A DNA stretch of 64,000 nt, taken from assembly GCF_022829285.1 (NCBI RefSeq), contig NZ_JAKSYI010000069.1:62001-126000 (forward strand). Direction: 5' to 3'. The notes beneath the pieces are model-generated. The model worked only from the letters and a program-made list of their open reading frames with translations, made no database searches and was not told where the DNA came from. Shown here in pieces: positions 38,301-47,281 of this stretch; the stretch's first letter is position 1; every line of letters begins with the position of its first letter. The position numbers were made by a program, and so were the translations under genes. The DNA is from Methylobacterium sp. J-078. Its GTDB lineage: Bacteria; Pseudomonadota; Alphaproteobacteria; Rhizobiales; Beijerinckiaceae.

Positions 38301-40994
38301 TCAGTTCCGACGGAGCAGGCGCTCGAAATAGTCGAGCTCCTCGCGGGGACGGCTCGGGTCGCCGAGCTTGCGGCGCAGTTCCTCCATGATGCGGCGGGTC
38401 CGCTGGACGGCTGATTCGTCCGCCGTCGGCACGCGAGCGTTACCGTTGGACATGTCGCGGCCCTTGGTGGGGCGGCCGAGCGGGTCGTCCTCGCGGTTGC
38501 CGGCCTGGCCCTGCTGGCTCGGCTGCTCGCCGCCCTCACCCTCGCCTTTGCCCTCGCCGTCGGCTTCCGCCATCTCCTGCATCTGCTTCTGCATGCCCTC
38601 GGCGCCGCGCTTCAGCCCATCGAGGGCCCGGCCCTGGGCATCGACCGCATCGCCCTCCTTGCCCTGCCCGAGGGCGCCTTCGGCCTCGCGCATCGCCTCC
38701 TCGGCATCCGACAGGCCTTCCTCGCCCTGCATGCCGAGATCCTTCATGCGGCGTTGAAGGTCCTCCAGCCGCTCGCGCAGAGCCTGCTGGCGCTGACCGG
38801 CGCCCTTCTGGCCCTCACCCTTCTGGCCTTGCTGCCCCTGGCCTTGCTGGCCCTGACCCTGTTGACCCTGGCCCTGCTGACCGGGCTGACCCTTCTGTCC
38901 GTCCTGCTGCTGACCCTGCTGGCCACGCTGTGGGCGTTGGCCCCGTTGACCCTGGCCCTGCTGGCCGCGCTTGTCCTGACCGTCCTTGAAGGTTTCGTCG
39001 CGCAGGTCCTGCTGCTCGCGGGAGAGCTTGTCGAGCTCGTCGGCCTGCTTACTCATCTCGCGGCCGTTCGGGTCCGACTTGCCGCCCGGTTCCGCCGTCT
39101 GAAGGTTCTCCAGGGTCTCGCGCAACTGGTCGAGGAGCCGCTGCGCCTCCGCGGTGTCGCCGCGCTTCATGGCCTCGGCCATGTCGTTCAGCATCTTGTT
39201 GAGGTCGTCCGGCGTCACCGTCTTGGCGTTCGGGTTCGGCTGGCTCTTCTCGCCCGGGGGCTTCCCGTCCTTGCGCTGGCGCTCGGCCATGCCCTTCATG
39301 AACTTGTCGAGGGCCTGCTTCAGGTCCTCCGTGAGCTTCTTGATCTCTTCGTCGGGCGCGTTGCGCTCGATGGCCTGCTTGAGGTTGTCCTGGGCGGCCC
39401 GGAGGCTTTTCTCCGCATCGGAGAGATCACCGTCCTCGATCTTGAGAGCCATCTCCCAGAGCAGGTCCGCCACCTCCATCAGGGCCTCGTCGCTGCGAGC
39501 GGCCCGCAAGCGGCGCGAGGCGGTCTTCAGGCCGAGGAAGACGCTTGGCTGAGGCGTGAATCGGTCCGGCGCGATGAGGAGCGCGTCGAGGGCGGTCAGC
39601 ACGCGTCCGCGGCTCTCGTCGGGGGCCGTGATCAGGCGGCGGCGCTCCTCGGCCAGCGCCCGGGCCAGGGGCTGCGCGAAGATGCGGGCCGGCAGGGTGA
39701 TCTCGGCGGTCGGCGTGCGCCCTTCCTGCCCGGCCTCGTCCTTGACCACCAGGGTCAGGCGCACGCGCGCGCCGGACCAGGGATTGTCGGTGAGGTCGAC
39801 CAGCGTCTTGGTGTCGTGCTCGCCCGTGGCGTCGGCGGGCAGCGCGAGGGCGATGCGCGGCGGCGGCACCAGGGTCCGGGTGTTCGCCAGCGGCTCGACG
39901 AGGCCCTCGGCCGAGGCGATGCCGTAATCGTCCTTGGCCCGGTAAGTCAGGTTGAAGGTACCGCGTGCATTGACCTCAAGGCTGCCGATGCGCTGCACCT
40001 CGGGTGGGGTATCGGGGATCGTCTCGACGACGAGGTGCTGGGTCGCGCCGCCCGTGGCGATGGTCAGGTCCGCGACGCCGCCGACCAGCTGGAAGCGGTC
40101 CTCGCGTAGATCCGATCGCGGCACGTTTCCGGATGCCTCCGGTAGCTTGCCAGACGCCTGCGGCAGCTTGCCGGGAATCGCCTTCAGGCCCGCATTCGGG
40201 GTCAGCACGGCCTCGCCATGGCCGGCGATGCGCACGATCAGGGTGGAATTGACCGGCGCGCGCAGGGTCTGACGCTCACCGTTCATCGTGACGACGAGGG
40301 GCGGCAGGCGTGTGTAGAGCGGTGGATCGATCCATCCGTCAACGCGGAAGTCCGGGCCGGGCGATGGCGGAGCCCGCCAGTCGAAGGCGCCGAGGATACG
40401 CGGGCGCCACTCCGCACCGGCGACGAACAGGCTCGCCACGGCCCCCACGATCAGGGCGGCGCGCAGGGCGAACGGATCGCGCCGCGCCATGGCCGGACGG
40501 GGCGGCCCGGCGCGCAGACCCGCGACGGACTCTGCCGCGCGCGCCTTGTGCAGGGCCCAGAGCGCTTGCGTCGCCGGATCCTGCGTACCCACCGCCAGGG
40601 TGTCTTCCAGCGACGAGGCCGGGGAATGTCGGGTGCGTCCGCTGGCCGCCGCCTCGCGGTCGATCCGCGCCAGGGCATCGCGGCGCGAGCCCGGGCGCAG
40701 GCGCGCCAGGGGCAGCAGCACCACCGCGAGGGCAACCGCGAAGAGAGCGAGGCCGACGATGCGGCCCAGGGGCGGCAGGTCGAGCCAGAGGCCGAGCCAG
40801 GACAGGATCAGATAGGCAAGCACGAGCCCGATGCCGCGCCATAGGATGGGCCACGCGGTTTCCCAAAGCCCGGCCGCCTGCGATCGGGCGACCAGCCGGT
40901 CCAGGCGCTGCCGCAGCGCGCTGTCGGCATCGCCCGCGGATTCCTTGCCTGTCAGGTCCCTGCCTCGTGAGGTCGCCGGGTCGGCCTCGCCCAT
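38301..40994 (-). CDS. DUF4175 / TIGR02302 membrane protein with Gln-Gly repeats
   Basis: 897 residues. Three hydrophobic segments near the N-terminus (about residues 48-66, 78-95, 170-190) are followed by a large domain of the TIGR02302 family (FRVDGWIDPPLYTRLPPLVV, TYRAKDDYGIASAEG, NPWSGARVRLTLVVKDEAGQEG in parts). A C-terminal half is charged, helical and Gln-rich, with a run of Gly-Gln-Gln repeats at about residues 675-745 (38760-38970). Its role in the envelope is unknown. Ends RPREELDYFERLLRRN. Confidence 0.9.
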   Translation of the reverse strand: MGEADPATSRGRDLTGKESAGDADSALRQRLDRLVARSQAAGLWETAWPILWRGIGLVLAYLILSWLGLWLDLPPLGRIVGLALFAVALAVVLLPLARLRPGSRRDALARIDREAAASGRTRHSPASSLEDTLAVGTQDPATQALWALHKARAAESVAGLRAGPPRPAMARRDPFALRAALIVGAVASLFVAGAEWRPRILGAFDWRAPPSPGPDFRVDGWIDPPLYTRLPPLVVTMNGERQTLRAPVNSTLIVRIAGHGEAVLTPNAGLKAIPGKLPQASGKLPEASGNVPRSDLREDRFQLVGGVADLTIATGGATQHLVVETIPDTPPEVQRIGSLEVNARGTFNLTYRAKDDYGIASAEGLVEPLANTRTLVPPPRIALALPADATGEHDTKTLVDLTDNPWSGARVRLTLVVKDEAGQEGRTPTAEITLPARIFAQPLARALAEERRRLITAPDESRGRVLTALDALLIAPDRFTPQPSVFLGLKTASRRLRAARSDEALMEVADLLWEMALKIEDGDLSDAEKSLRAAQDNLKQAIERNAPDEEIKKLTEDLKQALDKFMKGMAERQRKDGKPPGEKSQPNPNAKTVTPDDLNKMLNDMAEAMKRGDTAEAQRLLDQLRETLENLQTAEPGGKSDPNGREMSKQADELDKLSREQQDLRDETFKDGQDKRGQQGQGQRGQRPQRGQQGQQQDGQKGQPGQQGQGQQGQGQQGQGQQGQKGEGQKGAGQRQQALRERLEDLQRRMKDLGMQGEEGLSDAEEAMREAEGALGQGKEGDAVDAQGRALDGLKRGAEGMQKQMQEMAEADGEGKGEGEGGEQPSQQGQAGNREDDPLGRPTKGRDMSNGNARVPTADESAVQRTRRIMEELRRKLGDPSRPREELDYFERLLRRN
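38760..38970 (-). repeat. Gln/Gly codon repeat inside the DUF4175 gene
   Basis: Imperfect repeats of the units GQQGQ and GQKGQ encode a low-complexity tract of roughly 60-70 residues. The DNA repeats are degenerate multiples of three and keep the frame open. Confidence 0.7.
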
Positions 40995-41188
40995 CGTGTC
41001 TGGCTCCTCCGCGCGTCGCTCAAGGCGCCGCGCCTGCCCGCAAGGCTAGCATGGTGGAGACACCGTGCGGCGGGGTCAAATCAGCCCAGGTCTTCACCGC
41101 GTCGACGCGGGCATGGCAAGCGGGTGAACCCTGCCCGGCCCTTGCGTGTTGCTGCCTCGACCCCACACCGAAAGACAGGATGCCCGCC

Positions 41189-41716
41189 ATGGTGGATGCC
41201 ACGCCGTCGGTCGACGCCAAGCCGATCGTCGATGCCCTGGTGCGCTCGCGCCGCAGCGGCCTCCTCGCCGCCACCGCCCTCGGCGGCCTCGCCCTCGTGG
41301 CCGGGCTCGCGGCCCGGGCCCTGCAGGGGGCCGAAACGACGGAATCGCCCGCGACCGAGCCACCGGTGACCGAGGACGAGGCCCGGATCATGCTGCGGGC
41401 GATGGTGGCCGCCACCCTGGCCGACGGCCAGATCGATGCGGACGAGCGCCGGCGGCTCGAGGCGGCCGTCCAGGCCGCCGGGATCGAGCGGGACGGCGCG
41501 GCCTGGCTCGAGGCCGAGATCGCCGACCCAGCCGACGTGGACGAGATCGCCGAGCGGGTGCGAACGCCCGAGCAGGCGACGCGGATCTACTCCGCCGTCC
41601 GCCTCTCCGTGCTCGCCGATACGCTGCAGGAGCGGGAATTCCTCAAGATGCTGGCCACGGCCCTCGACGTGCCGAGCGAGGCCGTCGCGCGGATCGAGGC
41701 CGAGATCGACACCTGA
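41189..41716 (+). CDS. DUF533 / TerB-like membrane-anchored protein
   Basis: 175 residues. A hydrophobic segment (SGLLAATALGGLALVAGLAARAL in part) near residue 20-42 anchors a TerB-like helical domain: EARIMLRAMVAATLADGQIDADERRRLEAAV, then ATRIYSAVRLSVLADTLQEREFLKMLATAL. The ADGQIDADE turn is the usual acidic metal-binding-like site. Family function is unknown. ATG 41189 has AGGA 8 bases upstream; ATG 41180 is three codons earlier. Divergent from the DUF4175 gene; converges with lysA 13 bases away. Confidence 0.85.
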   Translation: MVDATPSVDAKPIVDALVRSRRSGLLAATALGGLALVAGLAARALQGAETTESPATEPPVTEDEARIMLRAMVAATLADGQIDADERRRLEAAVQAAGIERDGAAWLEAEIADPADVDEIAERVRTPEQATRIYSAVRLSVLADTLQEREFLKMLATALDVPSEAVARIEAEIDT

Positions 41717-41729
41717 GCCGCCAATTCGC

Positions 41730-43010
41730 TCAGGCGGCGGGCGGGCTCAGCCAGTCCGGCACCCGGTCGAGGCCGATCAACTCCTCGTAGGTCTGGCGCG
41801 GACGGACGACGGCGTGGTCCGCCCCCCGCACCAGGACCTCGGGCACCAGGGGCCGGGTGTTGTAGGTGCCGGCCTGGACGGCCCCGTAGGCGCCGGCGCT
41901 CATCACCGCGATCAGGTCGCCGGGCGCGACCTCAGCCATCTCGCGGCCAAGCGCAATGTAGTCGCCGCTCTCGCAGACCGGGCCAACGACGTCCGCGACG
42001 ATCCGGGCCGTGTCGTGCCCGGGCTGCCGGACAGGCCTCAGGGCATGGTAGGCGTCGTAGAGCGTCGGGCGGATGAGGTCGTTCATCGCCGCGTCCACGA
42101 TGACGAAGGTCCGTCCCTCGGTGCGCTTCACGTAGATCACGCGCGTCACCAGGATCCCGGCATTCCCGGCGATCATCCGGCCGATCTCGAAGACCGGGCG
42201 CAACCCCAGCGGGGCGAAGTGCGGACGCAGGATCGCCGACAGGGCGGCCGGCTCAGGGGGCGGGGCGTTGTCGTCGCGGTAGGGTATGCCGAGGCCGCCG
42301 CCGAAATCGATGTGGTGCAGGGCGTGGCCCGCGGCCATCAGGTCGCGAGCGAGCCCGGCAAGAAGGCCAGCCGCGTGGTCGAAAGGCGCCAGATCCGTGA
42401 TCTGACTTCCGATATGCATGTCGACGCCGGTGACCGCGAGGCCGGGCAACTGCGCGGCCTGGGCGTAGACCGCCGGGGCACGGCCGATGGGGATGCCGAA
42501 CTTGTTCTCCGACTTGCCCGTCGAGATCTTGGCGTGCGTCCCGGCATCGACGTCGGGATTGACCCGGATCGAGATTGGGGCCGTCATCCCCAGGCTGGTG
42601 GCGACGGCCGAGAGTTCGGCGAGTTCCGGCTCGCTCTCGACGTTGAAGCAGTAGATCCCGGCCTTGAGGGCGGCGGCCATCTCGGAGCGGGTCTTGCCGA
42701 CGCCCGAGAACACGATGCGCTGCGGATCGACGCCGGCCGCGAGGGCCCGGCGCAGCTCGCCCTCCGAGACGATGTCCATGCCGGCACCGAGGCGCGCCAG
42801 CGTCCTCAGCACGGCCTGATTCGAATTCGCCTTCATGGCGTAGCAGACGAGGGCGTCGTCGCCGCCGAACGCCTCGGCGAAGACGCCGTAATGCCGCTCC
42901 AGCGTCGCGGTCGCGTAGCAGTAGAAGGGCGTGCCCACGCGCTCGGCGAGGTCCGCCAGATCGACGTCCTCCGCCTGAAGACGTCCGTCGCGATACTGGA
43001 AATGGTGCAT
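41730..43010 (-). CDS. lysA: Diaminopimelate decarboxylase
   Basis: PLP enzyme, last step of lysine synthesis from meso-diaminopimelate. The N-terminal TIM barrel has GTPFYCYATATLERHY and the PLP lysine in VCYAMKANSN; GGGLGIPY, the EIGRMIAGNAG loop, and the C-terminal CESGDYIALGREM and SAGAYGAVQAGTYNTRPLVPEVLV complete the active site. 426 residues from ATG 43010. It follows lptM by 64 bases on the same strand, as in many Proteobacteria. Confidence 0.97.
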   Translation of the reverse strand: MHHFQYRDGRLQAEDVDLADLAERVGTPFYCYATATLERHYGVFAEAFGGDDALVCYAMKANSNQAVLRTLARLGAGMDIVSEGELRRALAAGVDPQRIVFSGVGKTRSEMAAALKAGIYCFNVESEPELAELSAVATSLGMTAPISIRVNPDVDAGTHAKISTGKSENKFGIPIGRAPAVYAQAAQLPGLAVTGVDMHIGSQITDLAPFDHAAGLLAGLARDLMAAGHALHHIDFGGGLGIPYRDDNAPPPEPAALSAILRPHFAPLGLRPVFEIGRMIAGNAGILVTRVIYVKRTEGRTFVIVDAAMNDLIRPTLYDAYHALRPVRQPGHDTARIVADVVGPVCESGDYIALGREMAEVAPGDLIAVMSAGAYGAVQAGTYNTRPLVPEVLVRGADHAVVRPRQTYEELIGLDRVPDWLSPPAA

Positions 43011-43074
43011 CGGCCTGCCTGCGAGCCTTCGCACGGGAGCGTGCACGGGCCTCGAGAATGTTCGCGCCCCGCTT

Positions 43075-43428
43075 CTACAGCAGCGGATCGAGCAGGAAAG
43101 GCTGTTTCGGGATCACGTAGCCCCGCTTGGCGCCGCGCGTGGTCTTCACCGCCGGTTCGGCCCCGGAGCCCGGCACCGCGAGCGTATCGAGTTCATCGCC
43201 GCTGCGCACGGCGTCGGGTGACGGCGCCGCCGTTCCGCCGCCGAGGCCCACGCTCTGGGGCAGGGCGCGGGGGCTCGCCAGACCCGGAAGGCCCGGACGC
43301 GCCACCGCGCGTGCGGCCTCCGTGCCCGGTGGCGGCTCGAGGGCGCCACGCCGTCCGCAGCCGGAGGTGGCGAGCGCGACGAGACCGATCACGGCGATCG
43401 CGGGAAGATGGCGGGAACGGAGGAACAT
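43075..43428 (-). CDS. lptM: LptM-like small lipoprotein (YifL family)
   Basis: 117 residues. Signal peptide and lipobox ATSGC, followed directly by the family's GRRGALEPPPGT, then a Pro/Ala-rich tail. In E. coli LptM helps LptD mature in the LPS translocon. The N-terminal lipopeptide is the conserved part; the rest is longer than E. coli's. ATG 43428 is used; the preceding TTG is in frame. Upstream of lysA, the usual place. Confidence 0.8.
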   Translation of the reverse strand: MFLRSRHLPAIAVIGLVALATSGCGRRGALEPPPGTEAARAVARPGLPGLASPRALPQSVGLGGGTAAPSPDAVRSGDELDTLAVPGSGAEPAVKTTRGAKRGYVIPKQPFLLDPLL

Positions 43429-43529
43429 CAACGCTTGCGGTCCGGCACTCGATCGGCGTCAGCATAGCCGTTGCGGACGCGCGAAGCGAGCCGAACGGCC
43501 ACGCTGTCCCGCACCGTGGCCGCGTAGCC

Positions 43530-43829
43530 TCAGCCCTTCTTCTTGCCGTCTGTCTTCTGGTAGACGTCGATGGCGCGGCGGCAATTCTCGGAGAGCTTCG
43601 TCCAGTTGGTCTGGAAGCACTTGTCCAGGGCCGGGTCGTCCGTGGCGAGGTTGCCGCAATAGGTGAGGTAATCGCCGGTGCAGTACTTCTTCAGGGTCTC
43701 GTTGCCGCGCTTGGTCTGCGGGGCAGCCCCACCCGACGGCTGAGCCGCCGGCTGGGCCAGGGCAGGCGCGACCGCAACGGACGCCGTTGCGGCGAGAGCG
43801 AGGGCGAGCGACGTAAGCTTGAGGGCCAT
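43530..43829 (-). CDS. Periplasmic protein with Cys-rich repeat
   Basis: About 99 residues. Signal peptide (LTSLALALAATASVAVAPALA) then a Pro/Ala linker and one cysteine-rich repeat: LKKYCTGDYLTYCGNLATDDP, then LDKCFQTNWTKLSENCRRAI. Four Cys with this spacing resemble the Golgi-apparatus-type Cys-rich repeat found in small periplasmic proteins of Rhizobiales. Function unknown. Ends in a Lys-rich KTDGKKKG. Confidence 0.75.
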   Translation of the reverse strand: MALKLTSLALALAATASVAVAPALAQPAAQPSGGAAPQTKRGNETLKKYCTGDYLTYCGNLATDDPALDKCFQTNWTKLSENCRRAIDVYQKTDGKKKG

Positions 43830-44011
43830 TATGGACGCAGTCCGTCTCGTGAAACAGGGAATGGGCGATCCGATGAAGCGCCGACATGGTCGAAACATGG
43901 CGCGCGGATGGTCACCGCATGGTCAGGGCGCCTTCTACGCCGCGCTCTCGGCTTCGCGCAACGTGTGCGGCGTACTCCGCCGCACATCACGCGATCATTG
44001 ACGCGCAGGAT

Positions 44012-44755
44012 TCAATTCGGTTGCGCCGGAAGCTGAAAGGCGGTCGCCGGCGGCAGGCGCTCGCGCTGCAGCAGGCTGTCGGCGACGTCGGAAATCCGAC
44101 GGCGCAGGTCGGCCGCCTCGCCTTCGCGCCGCGCCATAACTTCGGCCAGGGCCTCCTCCGCGGCGGCGAGACTGGCGCGCAGGGTCTCGCGCTCGGCCAC
44201 CAGGGTGGCGGTGAGATCCGGCACGCCGGATTGCGCGACCGCCTGGACGGGTCGCTCCTGCAGCGGAGCCTGCGCGTCCCGCACCGCGAACAGGTCGTCG
44301 AGCACCTCGCGATGCGCCTCCTCCAGCACCTGGAGCGTCGCAGCCTCGATCGCCGCGTCCTGGCGAACCCGCTCGAGGTCGCGCTCGACGGCGCTCAGGG
44401 TCTCGCGCGTGGCGGACATCGCCGCCTCGCGCTCACGCAGGGTCGCGTCGCGGTCCTCCACCGTCCGGGCCAGAGCCGCGGCTTCCAGGGTCCGGGCGCC
44501 GATGGCCGCGAGGTCCGCGTGCCGGTGGGCCGTCACCGCCTCGACCCGCCGCTCGAGGCGGCGCTGCGTGACGGCGAACTGGGCCCGCAGGTAATCCTTC
44601 TCTGCGGCCACCTCGGACAGGGAGAGGGGCAGGCGCGACTCGATCCGCCGTCGTGACAGGCGGGCCGCCCGCGCGTTCACCGCCGGCAGCAGCAGCAGGC
44701 CACAGAGGCTCGCGGCCAGGAAGCCGAGGACGAAGATCATCACGGATTCGATCAC
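44012..44755 (-). CDS. Membrane-anchored coiled-coil protein, hypothetical
   Basis: About 247 residues. An N-terminal helix (SVMIFVLGFLAASLCGLLLLPA) is followed by a long region of Ala, Glu, Arg and Leu heptads (about residues 50-215), a predicted coiled coil, and a Pro-rich end. The layout is one membrane anchor with a cytoplasmic rod, as in several rhizobial proteins of unknown function. GTG 44755 has GGAAGAG upstream; a TTG at 44773 is in frame. Confidence 0.75.
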   Translation of the reverse strand: MIESVMIFVLGFLAASLCGLLLLPAVNARAARLSRRRIESRLPLSLSEVAAEKDYLRAQFAVTQRRLERRVEAVTAHRHADLAAIGARTLEAAALARTVEDRDATLREREAAMSATRETLSAVERDLERVRQDAAIEAATLQVLEEAHREVLDDLFAVRDAQAPLQERPVQAVAQSGVPDLTATLVAERETLRASLAAAEEALAEVMARREGEAADLRRRISDVADSLLQRERLPPATAFQLPAQPN

Positions 44756-44925
44756 GCGGGCACGCTCTTCCAAGACGCCGGAGATGGGTCACAGACCGGA
44801 GGCGGGACATCGCCGCATGCACGCGCGGCGCCATCCGTCTCAAGCTCTGTTTAGCCCATTTTCGGGTCAGTTGGGCAAGGCACACCGACCCGGCAAACGT
44901 CACGGCCGCGCGTGAGCCCTGCGCA

Positions 44926-45540
44926 TCAGAACGGATTCCAGGTCGGCCGGTCGGTGAACTTCAGGTAGCCGATATTGATGCCGAGCCGGGCGCCGACGCC
45001 GGTCCGGATCGGTACGACTACGACGTTGTTGGCCGTGACCGCCGTCATGCCGAAACCGCCGACGAGATAGGCCGAGCCGTCGACGCCGCCGAATCGCCGG
45101 TAGAGTCCGGCGACGCTGGGCAGATTGTAGACCAGCATCATGGTCCGGTCGCCGTCGCCGCCGACGTCGAAACCGATGGAGGGACCCTGCCAGTAGATCC
45201 GGCGCTGCCCGGCATTGCGGGTATAGAGCGTGCCCTCGCCGTAGCGGACGCCGCCCACGATGGCCCCGGACGCCTCCTGCCCGAGGATGTAGCCGTTGGG
45301 TTCGCCCCAGCGGCGTGAGGCTTCCTCGACGAGCTGGGCGAGACCGCGCGACATCGAGCCGAAGAAGCGATGGCCGTTGTCGACGAGTTCCTCCGGCCGG
45401 AAGGTGCCGGGTCGACCCTCGACCGCCTCGACGGCACGGGCCGAGACCCCGACGAGCAGGGTTCCGGCGAGGCCGGCCAGCAACGCGCGGCGGGTCGGGA
45501 CGGCGGGCGCGGACTGGGCGACCCGGATGTTCGACGACAT
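44926..45540 (-). CDS. eipA: EipA-family envelope protein (DUF1134)
   Basis: 204 residues. A Tat-like leader (PTRRALLAGLAGTLLVGV) precedes the DUF1134 domain: GSMSRGLAQLVEEASRRWGEPNGYILGQEASGAIVGGVRYGEG in parts, GPSIGFDVGGDGDRTMMLVYNL, GGFGMTAVTANNVVVVPIRTGVGARLGINIGYLKFT. In Brucella EipA is a periplasmic beta-barrel needed for envelope integrity. Divergent from the YHS gene across about 170 bases. Confidence 0.9.
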   Translation of the reverse strand: MSSNIRVAQSAPAVPTRRALLAGLAGTLLVGVSARAVEAVEGRPGTFRPEELVDNGHRFFGSMSRGLAQLVEEASRRWGEPNGYILGQEASGAIVGGVRYGEGTLYTRNAGQRRIYWQGPSIGFDVGGDGDRTMMLVYNLPSVAGLYRRFGGVDGSAYLVGGFGMTAVTANNVVVVPIRTGVGARLGINIGYLKFTDRPTWNPF

Positions 45541-45708
45541 GCCTCGTTCCTCCTCGTGACCTCGGACTGTTCGTTGCGCGCTAGCGTCGCGCTAACCCTC
45601 TCGGGGCTAGGACCATGAGCGCCCCGGACACCGAACAGGCTATCGTTCGGCGCCCGGGCCGGCCGTGCGCCGGCATACCCCCGCGACCATCGCTCAGATC
45701 AAAGCAAG

Positions 45709-46185
45709 ATGTGGTTAACGCGCCGTCACCTGCTGTCCCTCGCCCTCGCCCTACCCGCGACGGCCGCGCGTGCGACGAGCCTCCCCGCTCGGCCACCCGG
45801 CCCGATCGCCCTGGCGGGCTTCGATCCGGTGAGCTACTTCCTGGGCGCGCCCGAGGCCGGGTACGCAGCCTTCGAGGCTGCCTGGGCCGGTCGAACCTGG
45901 CGCTTCGCACGGGCCGCCAACCGGCAGGCATTTCAGAGCGATCCCGTACGCTACGCGCCGCGCCTCGGCGGGTTCGACCCGATCGGCATCCTGGCCGGCC
46001 GCCTCGTGGATACCGCTCCGTCGATCTTCGCCTGCCTGCCGGACGGGGAGGGGCTCGCACGGCTCTACCTGCTGCGTAACCTCGAACACCGGGCGCGCCT
46101 GCTCGCGGAGCCCGCCTTGGCCGATCAGGCGGAACGGCGCTGGCCGGACCTTCGGGACCAGATCGAGCGGGATTTTCCGGACTAG
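45709..46185 (+). CDS. YHS-domain protein with Tat-like signal
   Basis: 158 residues. The leader TRRHLLSLALALPATAARA has a twin Arg and hydrophobic core. The YHS domain follows: LAGFDPVSYFLGAPEAGYAAFEA, WRFARAANRQAFQSDPVRYAPRLGGFDPIG. YHS proteins are small, sometimes copper- or haem-related, and the metal-binding Cys of some members is not seen here. Weak ribosome binding site. It converges with cysQ. Confidence 0.8.
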   Translation: MWLTRRHLLSLALALPATAARATSLPARPPGPIALAGFDPVSYFLGAPEAGYAAFEAAWAGRTWRFARAANRQAFQSDPVRYAPRLGGFDPIGILAGRLVDTAPSIFACLPDGEGLARLYLLRNLEHRARLLAEPALADQAERRWPDLRDQIERDFPD

Positions 46186-46190
46186 GTATC

Positions 46191-46221
46191 TTTCGCCGAA
46201 CCGGCACCCCCTTCGGCGAAG
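46191..46221. terminator. Hairpin between convergent YHS and cysQ genes
   Basis: TTCGCCGAA / TTCGGCGAA, 9 perfect base pairs plus flanking pairs, 11-base loop. It sits between converging genes; there is no long T-run on either side. Confidence 0.4.
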
Positions 46222-46268
46222 GATGCGCAAGCAGGGGCCGGGACAGCGTTCGCGCCCCGCGACGCCGT

Positions 46269-47138
46269 TCAGGCGCGAGCCGGGCTCTCGCTGCGCGCGG
46301 TATGCCGAGCGCCGCGTGCGGCCGGGCTGCGCTCGGGCAGAACGAGGTCGTCTGCGTAGCCCGCGTGGCCGAGGGCCGCGAAGGGGCCGTTGCGATAGTG
46401 CCGCGTGTAGTGCCCGTAGGTCATCGGGCGCCCGGCCGGCGCCACGACGCAGCCGCCGGCCACGGTGAGAATGTGGTCGCCGGCCGCCGTGTCCCACTCC
46501 ATCGTCGGTCCGCAGCGCACGTAGATGTCGGCCTCGCCGGCCGCGATCAGGCAGAACTTCAGGGCGGAAGCCGCCGAGCGGGTGGCACCGATCTTGAGCG
46601 CCTCGAGGCAGAGTTCGGTCTCGTGATCGCAGTGGCGGTTGCTCGTCAAGGCGACGAGGCCCGCATCCGGCCGCGGCCGCACCGCGATCGGCGCCAGGGC
46701 GCCGGGACGCCCGTCCGAGACGGTGGCTTCGAACGCCCGCGCGCCGGCACCCCAGACCCGCCCGAGACCCGGGGCGGCGAGGGCGGCCGCGACCGGCCGG
46801 TCGCCGGCGATCAGACCGATATTCACGCTGTACTCCGGATTTCCGGCCAGGAAGTCGCGGGTCCCGTCGAGGGGGTCGACGAGGAAGAACAGCGGCGCGG
46901 GCGGATGATCGTAGGAAGATTCCTCCGCGATGACCGGGATCTCCGGCCAGCGACGGTCGAGTTCGGCGAGGATGAAGGCCTCGGATTCGGCGTCGGCCTG
47001 GCTCGCGGGTGATCCGTCCGGCTTGATCACGTGCGGGCAGTCGCCGCCGTGATGTCGCTTGAGGATCTCGCCCGCGCGGCAGGCAATTTCCATCAGGGCG
47101 GTCGCAATACGGTCGCGGGTTGGCGCATCTATCGACAT
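46269..47138 (-). CDS. cysQ: 3'(2'),5'-bisphosphate nucleotidase
   Basis: Removes the 3' phosphate of PAP/PAPS, a by-product of sulfate assimilation; inositol monophosphatase superfamily. Metal-binding motifs: VIAEESSYD, DPLDGTRDF (with the following GNPEYSVNIGL), and C-terminal WDTAAGDHIL. The N-terminus has AGEILKRHHG and KPDGSPASQADAESE. 289 residues. Convergent with the YHS gene and divergent from chpT. Confidence 0.93.
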   Translation of the reverse strand: MSIDAPTRDRIATALMEIACRAGEILKRHHGGDCPHVIKPDGSPASQADAESEAFILAELDRRWPEIPVIAEESSYDHPPAPLFFLVDPLDGTRDFLAGNPEYSVNIGLIAGDRPVAAALAAPGLGRVWGAGARAFEATVSDGRPGALAPIAVRPRPDAGLVALTSNRHCDHETELCLEALKIGATRSAASALKFCLIAAGEADIYVRCGPTMEWDTAAGDHILTVAGGCVVAPAGRPMTYGHYTRHYRNGPFAALGHAGYADDLVLPERSPAARGARHTARSESPARA

Positions 47139-47281
47139 AATCGCAGCGAGAATGCCTGTCTCGTCGGATCTTGTCGACCCGGATCTCGGGCGGTCCGGGC
47201 GCTTTTCAAAGCAATCGGCGCCGTCTATCGGTGCCGTACACGACCGGACGCGGCCCGAAAAACGCCTGCGCGGAGCGCTTC

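Noticed and set aside
38760..38970. Repeat tract considered as a CRISPR array
   Set aside because: Repeats are degenerate, in frame and encode Gln/Gly; there are no spacers of constant length.
41436..44036. An 866-codon open frame on the plus strand
   Set aside because: Covers lysA and lptM antisense; no domain or ribosome binding site.
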